Below, piece after piece: positions 41,411 through 49,517 of a stretch of DNA of 64,000 nt. Position numbers and translations under genes: made by a program. Origin of the DNA: CALAED01 sp035765195 (lineage in GTDB: Bacteria; Actinomycetota; Actinomycetes; Streptosporangiales; Streptosporangiaceae); contig DASTYC010000043.1 in assembly GCA_035765195.1 (NCBI GenBank), positions 61,363-125,362 of the forward strand. Reading direction: 5' to 3'. Positions within the stretch are counted from its first letter, which is position 1. Each line of letters begins with the position of its first letter. The notes under the pieces are model-generated. The model did no database searches. It was not told where the DNA came from and saw only the letters and a list, made by a program, of their open reading frames with translations.

Positions 41411-42270
41411 CAGTCGGCCGCGGTCATGGTCTCGTGTTCGGCACCGCCGAGCAGCCCCGGGTGCGCGCCCAGGCCCATGGACGCGTCGATCACCGCACCG
41501 TGCAGCGCCCGGGCGTCGTCGCCGCACAGCCACCAGACGAGGTTGGCGATCTCTTCGGGACGCAGCAGCCGGCCCATCGGCAGCCGCGCCTCGAGCGCGC
41601 GCCGCCGGTCGGGAGTGAGCCGGGCGAGGGTGCTGGCCGCGAGCATCTCCGTGTCGACGGCGCCCGGACATATCGCGAAGACGTCGACCGGAACGTGCGC
41701 GGTCTCGGCCGCCACATGCCGGGTGAGGTAGGTGAGCGCGGCCTTGCTCATGCCGTCGGCGACGCGGAAGGAGGGGAACATCGCCATGCCGCCGTTGACG
41801 CTCGAGACGTTGACGATCTTGCCGTACCCGCGGTCGATCATCGTGGGCAGCAGGCGGCGAATCAACCAGAGGGGGCCGACGCTGTTGATCTGGAAGAACG
41901 CCTCGTCTTGCCGATGGCTGTCGGCCGCGTATCGCTCCACCGTCTTCGAGCCGACGGCGGCGTTGTTGACGAGCACGTCGACGGGACCGGGCAGCGCCGC
42001 CATCAGGCGCTCATGGCTCGCCCAATCGCCCTGCTCGAACTCGAAGGCGACAGGCGGCGGCCGCCCGTCGGCGCTGAGCTCGGCGACAAGGGCCTCCGCG
42101 CGCTCGCGGCCGAGATGGTAGGTGAACCAGACGTGGTCGCCGGCGCGCGCGAACCGGGTGACCGCCGCGCGGCCGATGCCGCCCGAGCCGCCGGTGATGA
42201 GGACATTACGGGGCCGCGGATGGCGCGGACTCGTGGTCGCCGGCTCCGAGGACGTCTGCTCGTGCCGCAT
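41410..42270 (-). CDS. Short-chain dehydrogenase/reductase with altered active site
   Basis: 286 residues. The Rossmann start VLITGGSGGIGRAAV binds NAD(P), DVLVNNAAVG is the NNAG-type motif, and IVNVSSVNGG holds the catalytic Ser. The expected YxxxK reads DGMSK, so Asp occupies the catalytic Tyr position while Lys is kept. C-terminal PGAVDTEMLA is normal. The first 20 residues are a Pro/Arg-rich leader and the true start may be internal, e.g. before NVLITG. It is co-transcribed with the hydrolase. Confidence 0.86.
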   Translation of the reverse strand: MRHEQTSSEPATTSPRHPRPRNVLITGGSGGIGRAAVTRFARAGDHVWFTYHLGRERAEALVAELSADGRPPPVAFEFEQGDWASHERLMAALPGPVDVLVNNAAVGSKTVERYAADSHRQDEAFFQINSVGPLWLIRRLLPTMIDRGYGKIVNVSSVNGGMAMFPSFRVADGMSKAALTYLTRHVAAETAHVPVDVFAICPGAVDTEMLAASTLARLTPDRRRALEARLPMGRLLRPEEIANLVWWLCGDDARALHGAVIDASMGLGAHPGLLGGAEHETMTAAD

Positions 42271-42648
42271 GCCATCTCTCCTCGTGTCGTTGGGCCGACG
42301 GGCTCATTGGCCGTGCCGCGGATGTGCCGCGCGTGCCGCAGATGTGCCGCGCCCATTATCCGCCGACGCGACAAAAGGCCGTGATCAACGAATCCACGGC
42401 GTCGGAGTGGGCCCGGCCGCCGGACGCCCGGGGTGCGATCCGTCGAATTCGAGGTCGCGCCGCACGTAGCGCCGACGTTTGATCTTGTGCTGGTGGGGAC
42501 AGTCACCACGTTCGGCCATGACGGCACGCCGGGCGCCCGCCGGGACGTCGAACGCATGTACGAGCTGCGACGATGCCCGCCACCACGCCGTCTCCGGCGG
42601 CGGAGCCCAAATTGTCCGTTCATTTCGCAGAGTTTTCGGGGAGGCGCG
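42271..42648. other. Divergent intergenic region, SDR and sulfotransferase
   Basis: 378 bp that must hold both promoters. The sulfotransferase frame stays open upstream to 42433, but the sequence there is atypical and the real start has a strong ribosome site at 42641. A GTGCCG(C/T)GGATGTGCCG direct repeat lies near 42310-42350. No gene is called. Confidence 0.55.
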
Positions 42649-43566
42649 ATGGGACTGCCTGACTTCTTCGTCATCGGCGTACCGAAGGCGGGCACCACGG
42701 CGTTGCACGCGGCCCTGGCCCGGCATCCCGATCTGTTCATGTCGCGCGTCAAGGAGCCCAAGTTCTTCCTCACCGACGGGCCGCCGCCCACGCGCGGCGG
42801 CGGCCCTGGCGACGCGCAGACCTACCGCGAGCACGTCTGGCGGCGCGCCGACTACGAGGCGCTGTTCCACGCCGCCCCCGCCGGCCGACTGCGCGGCGAA
42901 AGCACACCCTTTTATCTGCACGACTCCGAGGCCCAGCGCCGCATCCAGCGCCTGGTGCCCGAGTCGCGCCTGATCGCCGTGCTCCGGGATCCGGTGGAAC
43001 GGGCGCATTCCAACTGGACGCATCTGTGGTCGGCCGGGTTGGAGCCGATCGGCGACCCGGTCGCGGCATGCGCCGCCGAGCCCGAGCGGATCGCCTCCGG
43101 GTGGGCGGCCTTTTGGCGCTACGTCGAGCTGGGCAGGTACGGCGAGCAGCTGAAGCGGCTGTATGAGCTCTTCCCCCGGGAGCAGGTCCTGGTGCTGCAC
43201 TACCGGGAGCTGCGGTTCGAGGCGGCCGCCACCTTGGACCGCATCTGCGGTTTTCTCGGCGTTCGGACCGGACTCATCGACACGGTCCCGCGAGAGAACG
43301 TGACCACGCACGTCGCCGACTCACGCGGCGCGCGGATGTTGCAGCGGGTGCTGCGGGGCGGGGCGATATTCGGCCGGTACGCGCCGGCGTCCGTACGCGA
43401 GGTCATCCGCCGTCCGTTCCTCGCCGCCCTGCAGCGCGACCGGCGCCCTCGCCAGCCGCTGACCTGGACCGAACGCGAGCGGCTGATCCCGTACTTCGCC
43501 GACGACATCGCCCTGCTGCAGGAGATCACCGGCTACGACTACTCCGCCTGGCTCAAGCCCGCCTGA
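42649..43566 (+). CDS. Sulfotransferase family protein
   Basis: 305 residues, ATG at 42649 with GGGGAGG five bases upstream. FFVIGVPKAGTTAL is the 5'-phosphosulfate loop of PAPS-dependent sulfotransferases, and VLRDPVERAHSNWTH is the 3'-phosphate-binding segment. The central KEPKFFLTD and GESTPFYLH motifs match the bacterial heparan-sulfotransferase-like family. It transfers sulfate from PAPS to an unknown acceptor, often a glycolipid or natural product. It lies seven bases from the convergent glycosidase-like gene. Confidence 0.9.
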   Translation: MGLPDFFVIGVPKAGTTALHAALARHPDLFMSRVKEPKFFLTDGPPPTRGGGPGDAQTYREHVWRRADYEALFHAAPAGRLRGESTPFYLHDSEAQRRIQRLVPESRLIAVLRDPVERAHSNWTHLWSAGLEPIGDPVAACAAEPERIASGWAAFWRYVELGRYGEQLKRLYELFPREQVLVLHYRELRFEAAATLDRICGFLGVRTGLIDTVPRENVTTHVADSRGARMLQRVLRGGAIFGRYAPASVREVIRRPFLAALQRDRRPRQPLTWTERERLIPYFADDIALLQEITGYDYSAWLKPA

Positions 43567-43573
43567 CGGCCGC

Positions 43574-44467
43574 TCAGATCCGGTGCAACTCGGTGCGCAA
43601 CTCGTGCGCCCCGTCGGCCCTGGTCGCCTCGTAGTACAGCCGCCGGCCGACGCCCTCCACCGGCACCACGCACAGATAGCGCAGCCCGCCGCCGCCGTAC
43701 GGGGACACGGCCACGGGCTCGTCGCCCTGCGCCAGCAGCGTGCCGAACCCCTCCCCGATGGCGACCCCCGTGCGCTCCTCGAAGTTCTCCGCGGCGCTCG
43801 CCCGGCCGTCGTAGTACGCCAGCGTCCGGCCCTCGTACGGCACCACCGCCGAGACCCGGACGCCGCGGGCGTCCCAGGCGCCGGGACGCCCGGTGAGGAC
43901 GGTGCCCTGCCAGGTCCAGTCGAGGCCGTCCGCGCTGGTGGCGTAGTCGGTGACCATCCGGTCGGCCGCCTCGAGGTCGCCCAGCGGATGGCACGACGCC
44001 CACAGATGCCATTTTCCGTCGTGCCGGAGGATCACCGGATCCTTCACGCCGACGCTCTCGCTGCCCGGCAGCACGACGCTGGTGGCGGCAGGGTCGAACG
44101 AGACCGGGTCGGCCGCCTCCAGCACCTCGACCCGCCAGTGCTTGGTCCCCACGGTGGCGCAGCTGACATACAGCCGGAAAGCGCCCTCCTCGGTCACGAT
44201 CAGCGCGGGCCGCTCCAGCGACTCGGCGGCCAGCTGATCCTTGCCGATGACCGTGAGCGTCTCGAACCGCTCACCGTCCGCCGACCTGGCGACCACGACC
44301 GCGTACCCTCGGCCGCGCCCGATCGGGCGGCGCAGCCGGTACGCCAGGTAGATCACCCCGTCGACCACGCAGGCGCTGGGCGCGCCCGCCCAGTAGCCGG
44401 GACCGCCTCGCGGCGGCGAGACGACCAGGCGGGATCGTTCGAGACGGGGAACGGGAAAGGGCGGCAC
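43574..44467 (-). CDS. Glycosidase-like five-bladed beta-propeller protein (GH43/GH32-type fold)
   Basis: About 297 residues. Repeating strands with Asp at blade tips (SACVVDGVIYLAYRLR; VKDPVILRHDGKWHLWAS; SAVVPYEGRTLAYYDGRASAAENF) give the beta-propeller pattern of GH43/GH32/GH130 enzymes; DPVILRHDGKWHLW is the typical DxV(I/Y) blade. Catalytic acidic residues are plausible but unproven. A GTG at 44467 is preferred because GGAG sits five bases upstream; an ATG six codons earlier is possible. It lies 45 bp after the kinase-methyltransferase stop on the same strand. The substrate is unknown. Confidence 0.78.
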   Translation of the reverse strand: MPPFPVPRLERSRLVVSPPRGGPGYWAGAPSACVVDGVIYLAYRLRRPIGRGRGYAVVVARSADGERFETLTVIGKDQLAAESLERPALIVTEEGAFRLYVSCATVGTKHWRVEVLEAADPVSFDPAATSVVLPGSESVGVKDPVILRHDGKWHLWASCHPLGDLEAADRMVTDYATSADGLDWTWQGTVLTGRPGAWDARGVRVSAVVPYEGRTLAYYDGRASAAENFEERTGVAIGEGFGTLLAQGDEPVAVSPYGGGGLRYLCVVPVEGVGRRLYYEATRADGAHELRTELHRI

Positions 44468-44512
44468 GAGATCTCCATTGATCATGTGGGCAGAGACGTG
44501 GACGATGACGCT

Positions 44513-46156
44513 TCACCCCTTGCGCGCGACGCCGACGAGTATGTGCGACTTGGACGGATCCGCGACCTCGGGGAACTGCGAGTCGGGCCGCCACTGCGAC
44601 GCGTACACCACGCCGGGCTCCAGCAGGTCGAACTCGTCGAAGAAGCGCACCACCTCGACGCGGTCGCGCGGGGTCAACATGGCGGTCGCCTGGCTGTAGA
44701 CCGCGGCGACGCGGTTGCTGTTGCCCCGGTGCGGCTCGGCGGTCGCATGAGAGATCGCCAGGTAGCTGCCCGGCGCCAGCCGATCGCGGACGCGGGCGAC
44801 GATGCCGTACGGGTCCTCGAAGTCGGCGATGAAGTGCAGGATGCCCACCATCAACACCGCGACCGGCTCGTTGAAGTCGATGAAGGAGCGTAGCTCCGGG
44901 TGCTCGAGGATCTTCTTCGGCTCGCGCAGGTCCGCCTCGATGATGGTGGTCGTGGCGACGCTGTGCAACAACGCCTGGCCGTGCACCCGGATGATCGGGT
45001 CGTTGTCGACATAGACCACCCGCGCGGCCGGGTCCACCTGATGGGCGACCTCGTGCACGTTGGCCTGCGTCGGCAGCCCCGCACCGAGATCGATGAACTG
45101 ACGGATACCCGCCCGCGCCAGGAACCGCACCGCGCGGCCCAGGAACTCGCGGTTGACGTGAGCGCCCTCGCGCGCCTCCGGGATGATGGCCAAGATGCGC
45201 TCGGCCGCCTCGCGATCGGCGGCGAAGTTGTCCTTGCCGCCAAGGAAGTAGTCGTAGATCCGCGCCACGTTCGGCCTGGCCACGTCCACTTCCGCGGGCA
45301 CGGGTTCCGGCTCGGCGGCGCCGTCCGCCGTGACCTCGGCCGTGAGCCAGGCGCTCGTGTCGCCGTTCAACCGCGCGAGAATCTGGTGCGGCGCCGGCCG
45401 GAGCCGCGGATTCTTGTGCAGGCAGGAGGCGACCACCTCCCGCAGGTCGTCGGTCAACCCGCCGAGATCGGGGTCTCGATTCAAGATCCGATTGATGATC
45501 GCCGGGACGTGGCCGCTGCCGAACGGCGGGAAACCGTTCGCCGCGAACGCCACCGTGCACCCGAAAGCGAACACATCGACCGCCGGGCTCAGCCGGTCGC
45601 CGGAGAACTGCTCGGGCGCCATGTACGGCGGCGTCCCCAGCATCTGGCTGTTCGACGAACCCACCGTGTCCACGAGCCGCGCGATCCCAAAGTCGATCAA
45701 CCGCGGACCATCGGTGCTCAGCAACACGTTGCTCGGCTTGAAATCGCGATGCACCACGCCGGCCTTGCGGAACGCCAACAGCGCCGTCGCCATCGCGATC
45801 GCCAGCCATTGCAGCCGCTCGCCCGACCATGGCCCCCACAACTTCACCGACGTCTGCAGCGACGGACCCTTGATGTACTCGCTGACGATGTACGCCACAT
45901 CGCCATCGACCTTCGCGTCCAAGATCCGCGCCGTACACGGTGAGTCCACCCGGCGCGCGGCCTCAAGCTCCCGCGCGAACCGCTTACGCGCCCGCTCATC
46001 GTCGATCAAGGTCGCATGCAGCATCTTGATCGCCACCTGCCGGCCATCGAGGCCGCGGCCCAGGTACACCACACCCTGGCCGCCCTCACCCAACCGCGAA
46101 ACCAGCTTGTATCCGGCCCACTCCGACGGGTCGGTCGACCGCAGCGGACGAGACAT
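44513..46156 (-). CDS. Fusion of Ser/Thr protein kinase and DUF574 SAM-dependent methyltransferase
   Basis: 547 residues, ATG at 46156 with GAGGAGG upstream. Residues 13-265 are a Hanks-type kinase: glycine loop LGEGGQGVVYLG (22-33), Lys44 in VAIK, HRDFKPSN (136-143), DFG (155-157) and GTPPYMAPEQ (174-183), all catalytic residues present. About 293-545 is a SAM methyltransferase of the DUF574 (Methyltransf_19) family: NVARIYDYFLGGKDNFAADR and DLGAGLPTQANVHEVA. Both modules also occur as separate proteins. A single polypeptide suggests that kinase and methyltransferase act on one target or regulate one another. No transmembrane segment, unlike most PknB-type kinases. Confidence 0.92.
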   Translation of the reverse strand: MSRPLRSTDPSEWAGYKLVSRLGEGGQGVVYLGRGLDGRQVAIKMLHATLIDDERARKRFARELEAARRVDSPCTARILDAKVDGDVAYIVSEYIKGPSLQTSVKLWGPWSGERLQWLAIAMATALLAFRKAGVVHRDFKPSNVLLSTDGPRLIDFGIARLVDTVGSSNSQMLGTPPYMAPEQFSGDRLSPAVDVFAFGCTVAFAANGFPPFGSGHVPAIINRILNRDPDLGGLTDDLREVVASCLHKNPRLRPAPHQILARLNGDTSAWLTAEVTADGAAEPEPVPAEVDVARPNVARIYDYFLGGKDNFAADREAAERILAIIPEAREGAHVNREFLGRAVRFLARAGIRQFIDLGAGLPTQANVHEVAHQVDPAARVVYVDNDPIIRVHGQALLHSVATTTIIEADLREPKKILEHPELRSFIDFNEPVAVLMVGILHFIADFEDPYGIVARVRDRLAPGSYLAISHATAEPHRGNSNRVAAVYSQATAMLTPRDRVEVVRFFDEFDLLEPGVVYASQWRPDSQFPEVADPSKSHILVGVARKG

Positions 46157-46496
46157 CGCCTCCTCAACTCCCCGGCGACACGCCAGAACAATGCGGCCGC
46201 CGGCCACCTTGAGCCCTTCTTCACCTGACGTACGCAGTCCGTCCGCGCGGGCGCCCAGTTCTCCGGCGCCGGCCTGCCCGGACCACGCTGCACGGCGCTC
46301 CCGCGCCGCGGCCTGCCCGCGCCGCCGGGCAGGGGTCGGCGAGCGACAAGGCGGGATCGGCGCTCGGGCCGAACGCGCGGCCACGGGTGCGCCTGATCAG
46401 CTTGTCATCCGAGACGCGTAGTTGGACATACATTGGCGGCAAACGACGCCGAGAGATCGGCGGCGATGCCGGGCAGGATGCCGGTAACGTGGCCGG
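46157..46496. other. Divergent intergenic region, kinase-methyltransferase and GNAT
   Basis: 340 bp. It contains the promoters of two divergent genes. The kinase frame stays open upstream to 46384 but is Arg/Pro-rich and lacks a ribosome site, so it is not called. A TAACGT box at 46484-46489 sits eight bases before the GNAT GTG. Confidence 0.5.
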
Positions 46497-46991
46497 GTGT
46501 CAGATGTGATCGTGCGCCCGGCCCGCCAGAGCGAGCTCGGCGCGGTCGGTGAGCTGCGGGTCGACGCCTACAACGCGCAGAACCTGCTGTCCCTCAACCC
46601 TCCCTACGCCGACACGCTGCGGACGCTGGGCACGGACGGGCGCGGCGAGGTCCTGGTCGCCGTCGACGGGGCCGGACTCCTGGGCACCATCATGCTCGAC
46701 CCGTGGCACCCGAACAGCGAGGTCGCCCGTGGACCTGAGGAGGCCGAGATCAGGGGGCTCGCGGTGGCGCCCGCGGCGCAGGGCCGCGGCGTCGGCGCCC
46801 GCTTGGTCCGGGCGGTCATCGACCGGGCGACCGAGCGCGGGGCGCGGCTGCTGCTGCTGTCGACGCTGCCGATCATGGCCGCCGCCCAGCGCCTGTACGT
46901 CGCCTCCGGGTTCACCCGGCTGCCCGACCGAGACTGGTCGCCGCGGCCGGGGGTGACGCTGCTCGCCTTCTGCCGGACCTTGGACGAGTAA
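46497..46991 (+). CDS. GNAT family N-acetyltransferase
   Basis: 164 residues from a GTG at 46497. VRPARQSELGAVGELRVDAY is the N-terminal strand-helix, AVAPAAQGRGVGARLVRAVID the acetyl-CoA loop, and LLLLSTLPIMAAAQRLYVASGF the C-terminal motif. The acceptor is unknown. A TAACGT hexamer eight bases before the start suggests a leaderless message. It meets the convergent amidohydrolase with only three bases between stops. Confidence 0.85.
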   Translation: MSDVIVRPARQSELGAVGELRVDAYNAQNLLSLNPPYADTLRTLGTDGRGEVLVAVDGAGLLGTIMLDPWHPNSEVARGPEEAEIRGLAVAPAAQGRGVGARLVRAVIDRATERGARLLLLSTLPIMAAAQRLYVASGFTRLPDRDWSPRPGVTLLAFCRTLDE

Positions 46992-46994
46992 GGC

Positions 46995-48284
46995 TCAGAT
47001 CGGCTCGGCCCGTTCGCGTACTCCGGCCAGCGCCGCCCGGGCCTCCCGGCTGATCGCGGGCAGATCGAACGCGGTCAGTTCGCCTCCCCGCTTGAGCACG
47101 CGGCCGTCCACGATGACGGTGTCCACGTTCGCCGGCTGGGCGGCGGTCACCAGCAGGTGCGCCGGGTCGGTGAACACGGCGAGGTTGGGGGCGTCGGTGG
47201 AGACCGCGATGACGTCGGCCCGCTTTCCGGGCCGCAGCGAGCCGATCACCTCGCCCATGCCCATCGAGCGGGCGCCTTCGATGGTGGCCAGCTCCAGCAC
47301 CCGGCGGGCGGACAACGCGAACTCGTCGTAGGCCCGGGCGTTCTCCACCCCTTGGGTCACCTTCATGACCGCGAACATGTCCGCGTTGCCGCACAGCACC
47401 GTCGTGTCGATCGACAGGCCGGTCGGCACGCCGGCGGCGAGCAGCTCCCCCACCAGCGGGAACCCGTAGCCGATGCGCAGCTCGCTCATCGGCGACACCG
47501 TGACCGACACCCCGGCATCGGCCAGAGCGGCGATCTCCTCGCCGGTCGCGTTGTTGGCGTGCACGACCTGCATGTCCGGACCGAGCAGGTCCGCCCGCGC
47601 GAGCTCGGCGATCTGCCCGGCCGCCGACCGCGGCCCGCTGGCGTGCACCGTCACCGGCAACCCCAGCCCCCGCGCGGTACGCAGCTCCTCCAGGTAGACC
47701 TCGGGCGGGGTGACCACCGCCGGGTTGCTGCTGGCCGGCCCGCGCCAGGCCAGCCCGAGCGACAACAGCCCCGGTTTCCACTCCCGGTGGAGCCGTTCGA
47801 GGTGGTCCAGGTCCACCGTCCGGTCGTTGGCATGGCCGGCCGCCCACCCGTAGGAGAACCGGCCGCGCAGCCCGGACTCCGTCAGCGCCCGCAGCGACGC
47901 CTCGGCGTACTCCGGCGCCCGTACGTTGTGGCACCAGTCGTGCGCGAACGTGATGCCCGAGTAGATCGCCTCGGCGGCGGCCAGCCGCGTGCCCTGATAG
48001 ACGTCCTCCGCCCGGAACGCCCGCCCCAGCCCGATCGACGTACGGAAGTAACCGGCCGGGTCCGACATGCTTCGCAGCAGCGTGTTCCACATGTGCCAGT
48101 GCGTCTCGACCAGCCCGGGCAGCACGATCATCCCCCGCGCGTCGACGCTCTCCGCCCCCGGGGCCGCGATCCCCCGCCCCACCTCGACGATGACCCCGTC
48201 GGCGATGTGCACGTCGCCGTCCGGCACGTCCCCCCGCGCGTCCATGGTCATCACATGGCCACCGCGCAACACCAGTTCGCTCAT
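46995..48284 (-). CDS. TRZ/ATZ family amidohydrolase (aminohydrolase)
   Basis: 429 residues, ATG at 48284 with GAGGGG upstream. VLPGLVETHWHMWNTLLRSM carries His62 and His64, two metal ligands. VHASGPR, VHANNATGEEI and LSIDTTVLCGNADMFAVMKV contain the remaining His/Asp region, and the C-terminus has LRPGKRADVIAVS, the metal-dependent hydrolase ending. Enzymes of this family deaminate or dehalogenate purines, triazines or related rings; the substrate is unknown. Starts four and three codons upstream are possible. Confidence 0.87.
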   Translation of the reverse strand: MSELVLRGGHVMTMDARGDVPDGDVHIADGVIVEVGRGIAAPGAESVDARGMIVLPGLVETHWHMWNTLLRSMSDPAGYFRTSIGLGRAFRAEDVYQGTRLAAAEAIYSGITFAHDWCHNVRAPEYAEASLRALTESGLRGRFSYGWAAGHANDRTVDLDHLERLHREWKPGLLSLGLAWRGPASSNPAVVTPPEVYLEELRTARGLGLPVTVHASGPRSAAGQIAELARADLLGPDMQVVHANNATGEEIAALADAGVSVTVSPMSELRIGYGFPLVGELLAAGVPTGLSIDTTVLCGNADMFAVMKVTQGVENARAYDEFALSARRVLELATIEGARSMGMGEVIGSLRPGKRADVIAVSTDAPNLAVFTDPAHLLVTAAQPANVDTVIVDGRVLKRGGELTAFDLPAISREARAALAGVRERAEPI

Positions 48285-48721
48285 GCCCCTCATCATCCCG
48301 GCCACCGCAAGGGGATGGCGGCCGAGACCTACAAGCGGTCGGCCAGCACTATCCGGCCGGAACGGTCGCAGGTCATGTTGGCCAGGGTGATCACGGAATC
48401 GGTCGTCGACGCGGCTCCTCACGCCGACCTTCGCCGCGCGACACGGCATCGCCCGGTTCACCTTTGGTCGTGCGTATGCCGTGCTCCCGCATGTCGTCCT
48501 TGGGCCGGAAGGGCCGGGCGCAGGCGACAAGCCATCCCTTTCGAGCTGATTTCTCATCAATCTACGAATTGCCGATGAGCGCCAGATATGAATCGGAATC
48601 CGACGGTGTGACGAACGAAGTCGAGGGAGGTTCCCCGGCAACTCGGATACATATGCGTACGCGCAAGGCTAGGGTGGGCCGCGATCGGACCATACGCAGC
48701 ACTTCGCAATTCGGGAGTTTG
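48285..48721. other. Divergent intergenic region and left edge of the lower-GC island
   Basis: 437 bp. Base composition drops noticeably from about 48530 onward (ATTTCTCATCAATCTACG, then CGGATACATATGCG), marking the left end of an accessory segment. The HTH gene's frame remains open back to 48464 but lacks a ribosome site. I found no tRNA, integrase or flanking direct repeat. Promoters for the amidohydrolase and HTH genes must lie here. Confidence 0.55.
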
Positions 48722-49282
48722 ATGAGCGAGATAGACCCGGAAGAAGTTGTTCGAATGTACGAAAGCGAGTTACTGAGCATCCGGGAAATCGTCAAGCGTG
48801 TCGGCGGATCATACGGGGTTGTCCACCACATCATCTCTACCCGATCTACTCCTAGATCAACTGGCTACCGGGCGCGGAACGGCGGAGAGACCCCGCCCTG
48901 TGGCACCAAGCGCGCCTATCAAAGACACCTAGATCGAGGCGAAGAACCGGACGAAACATGCAAGCAGGCCAATCGGGATTACACTAACGAAATCAACCGC
49001 CGAACCGGTGCCAGCCGTGCACGTAACCGCGCCTATAGACGCTTGGCGAAGTGCTTTCCCGACGTCTTCGATGCTCTGCTGCTGGACGAAAGAGCCAAAG
49101 CACAAGAAAAAAATGAAGGTGTTAGCCGGCGGACGTGGCGCACGCGCGTGAGAGAGCGCGCACACAGGCGGCTTGCCCGACTCTATCCCGATACCTTCCA
49201 GCTAATGTTCGCGGAGGAAAAGAGAATTGTGCAGAATGAATTGAAGAATGTGGAGTCGAATGACTATCCACCCCTGCCATGA
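48722..49282 (+). CDS. HTH-domain protein with duplicated basic repeats
   Basis: 186 residues, ATG at 48722 behind GGGAG. Residues 5-45 are a resolvase-like HTH (EEVVRMYESELLSIREIVKRV), with a following CGTKRAYQRHLDRGEEPDETC segment (60-80, two Cys). The C-terminal half has two copies of a ~27-residue motif (99-125 and 142-168: R-x-R-x-RA-x-RRLA...PD-x-F) typical of phage- or element-linked actinobacterial proteins as I recall them. Codon 17 is TTA. Lower GC and AGA/ATA-type codons set it apart from flanking genes. A DNA-binding role is likely; function unknown. Confidence 0.72.
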   Translation: MSEIDPEEVVRMYESELLSIREIVKRVGGSYGVVHHIISTRSTPRSTGYRARNGGETPPCGTKRAYQRHLDRGEEPDETCKQANRDYTNEINRRTGASRARNRAYRRLAKCFPDVFDALLLDERAKAQEKNEGVSRRTWRTRVRERAHRRLARLYPDTFQLMFAEEKRIVQNELKNVESNDYPPLP

Positions 49283-49451
49283 TTTCCTCCTTTCGACTGC
49301 CACCGATCACCACCGGCCCCGTAGCGGGTCAGTTCCAGCCATAGAGCCCAACCCCATCCGATAGATCATCGTCACAAGTGCACCGCGACTCGCGCCGCTG
49401 AAATAAAGGAAGTTCAAGAATTAGCCATGGAATCATCGCCGACTTCTTGCC

Positions 49452-49481
49452 TTGACTATGCTGCCTAGGTTACATTTAAAG
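49452..49481 (+). promoter_or_regulatory. Candidate promoter of the NB-ARC gene
   Basis: TTGACT (49452-49457) and TTAAAG (49476-49481) are 18 bp apart, within an AT-rich patch 36 bp before the start codon. TAGGTT at 49465-49470 is an alternative -10 box. Confidence 0.4.
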
Positions 49482-49517
49482 ATTCCGTGTGCATTGATAT
49501 CGCTAGACGGGAATTGA

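Noticed and set aside
42433..42648. N-terminal extension of the sulfotransferase by 72 codons
   Set aside because: The downstream ATG has a strong ribosome site, and the PAPS-binding loop begins ten residues later as expected; the extension has no family support.
48285..48721. tRNA or attachment site at the left island edge
   Set aside because: No cloverleaf sequence and no matching direct repeat at the right edge (around 59.2 kb) could be found by eye.
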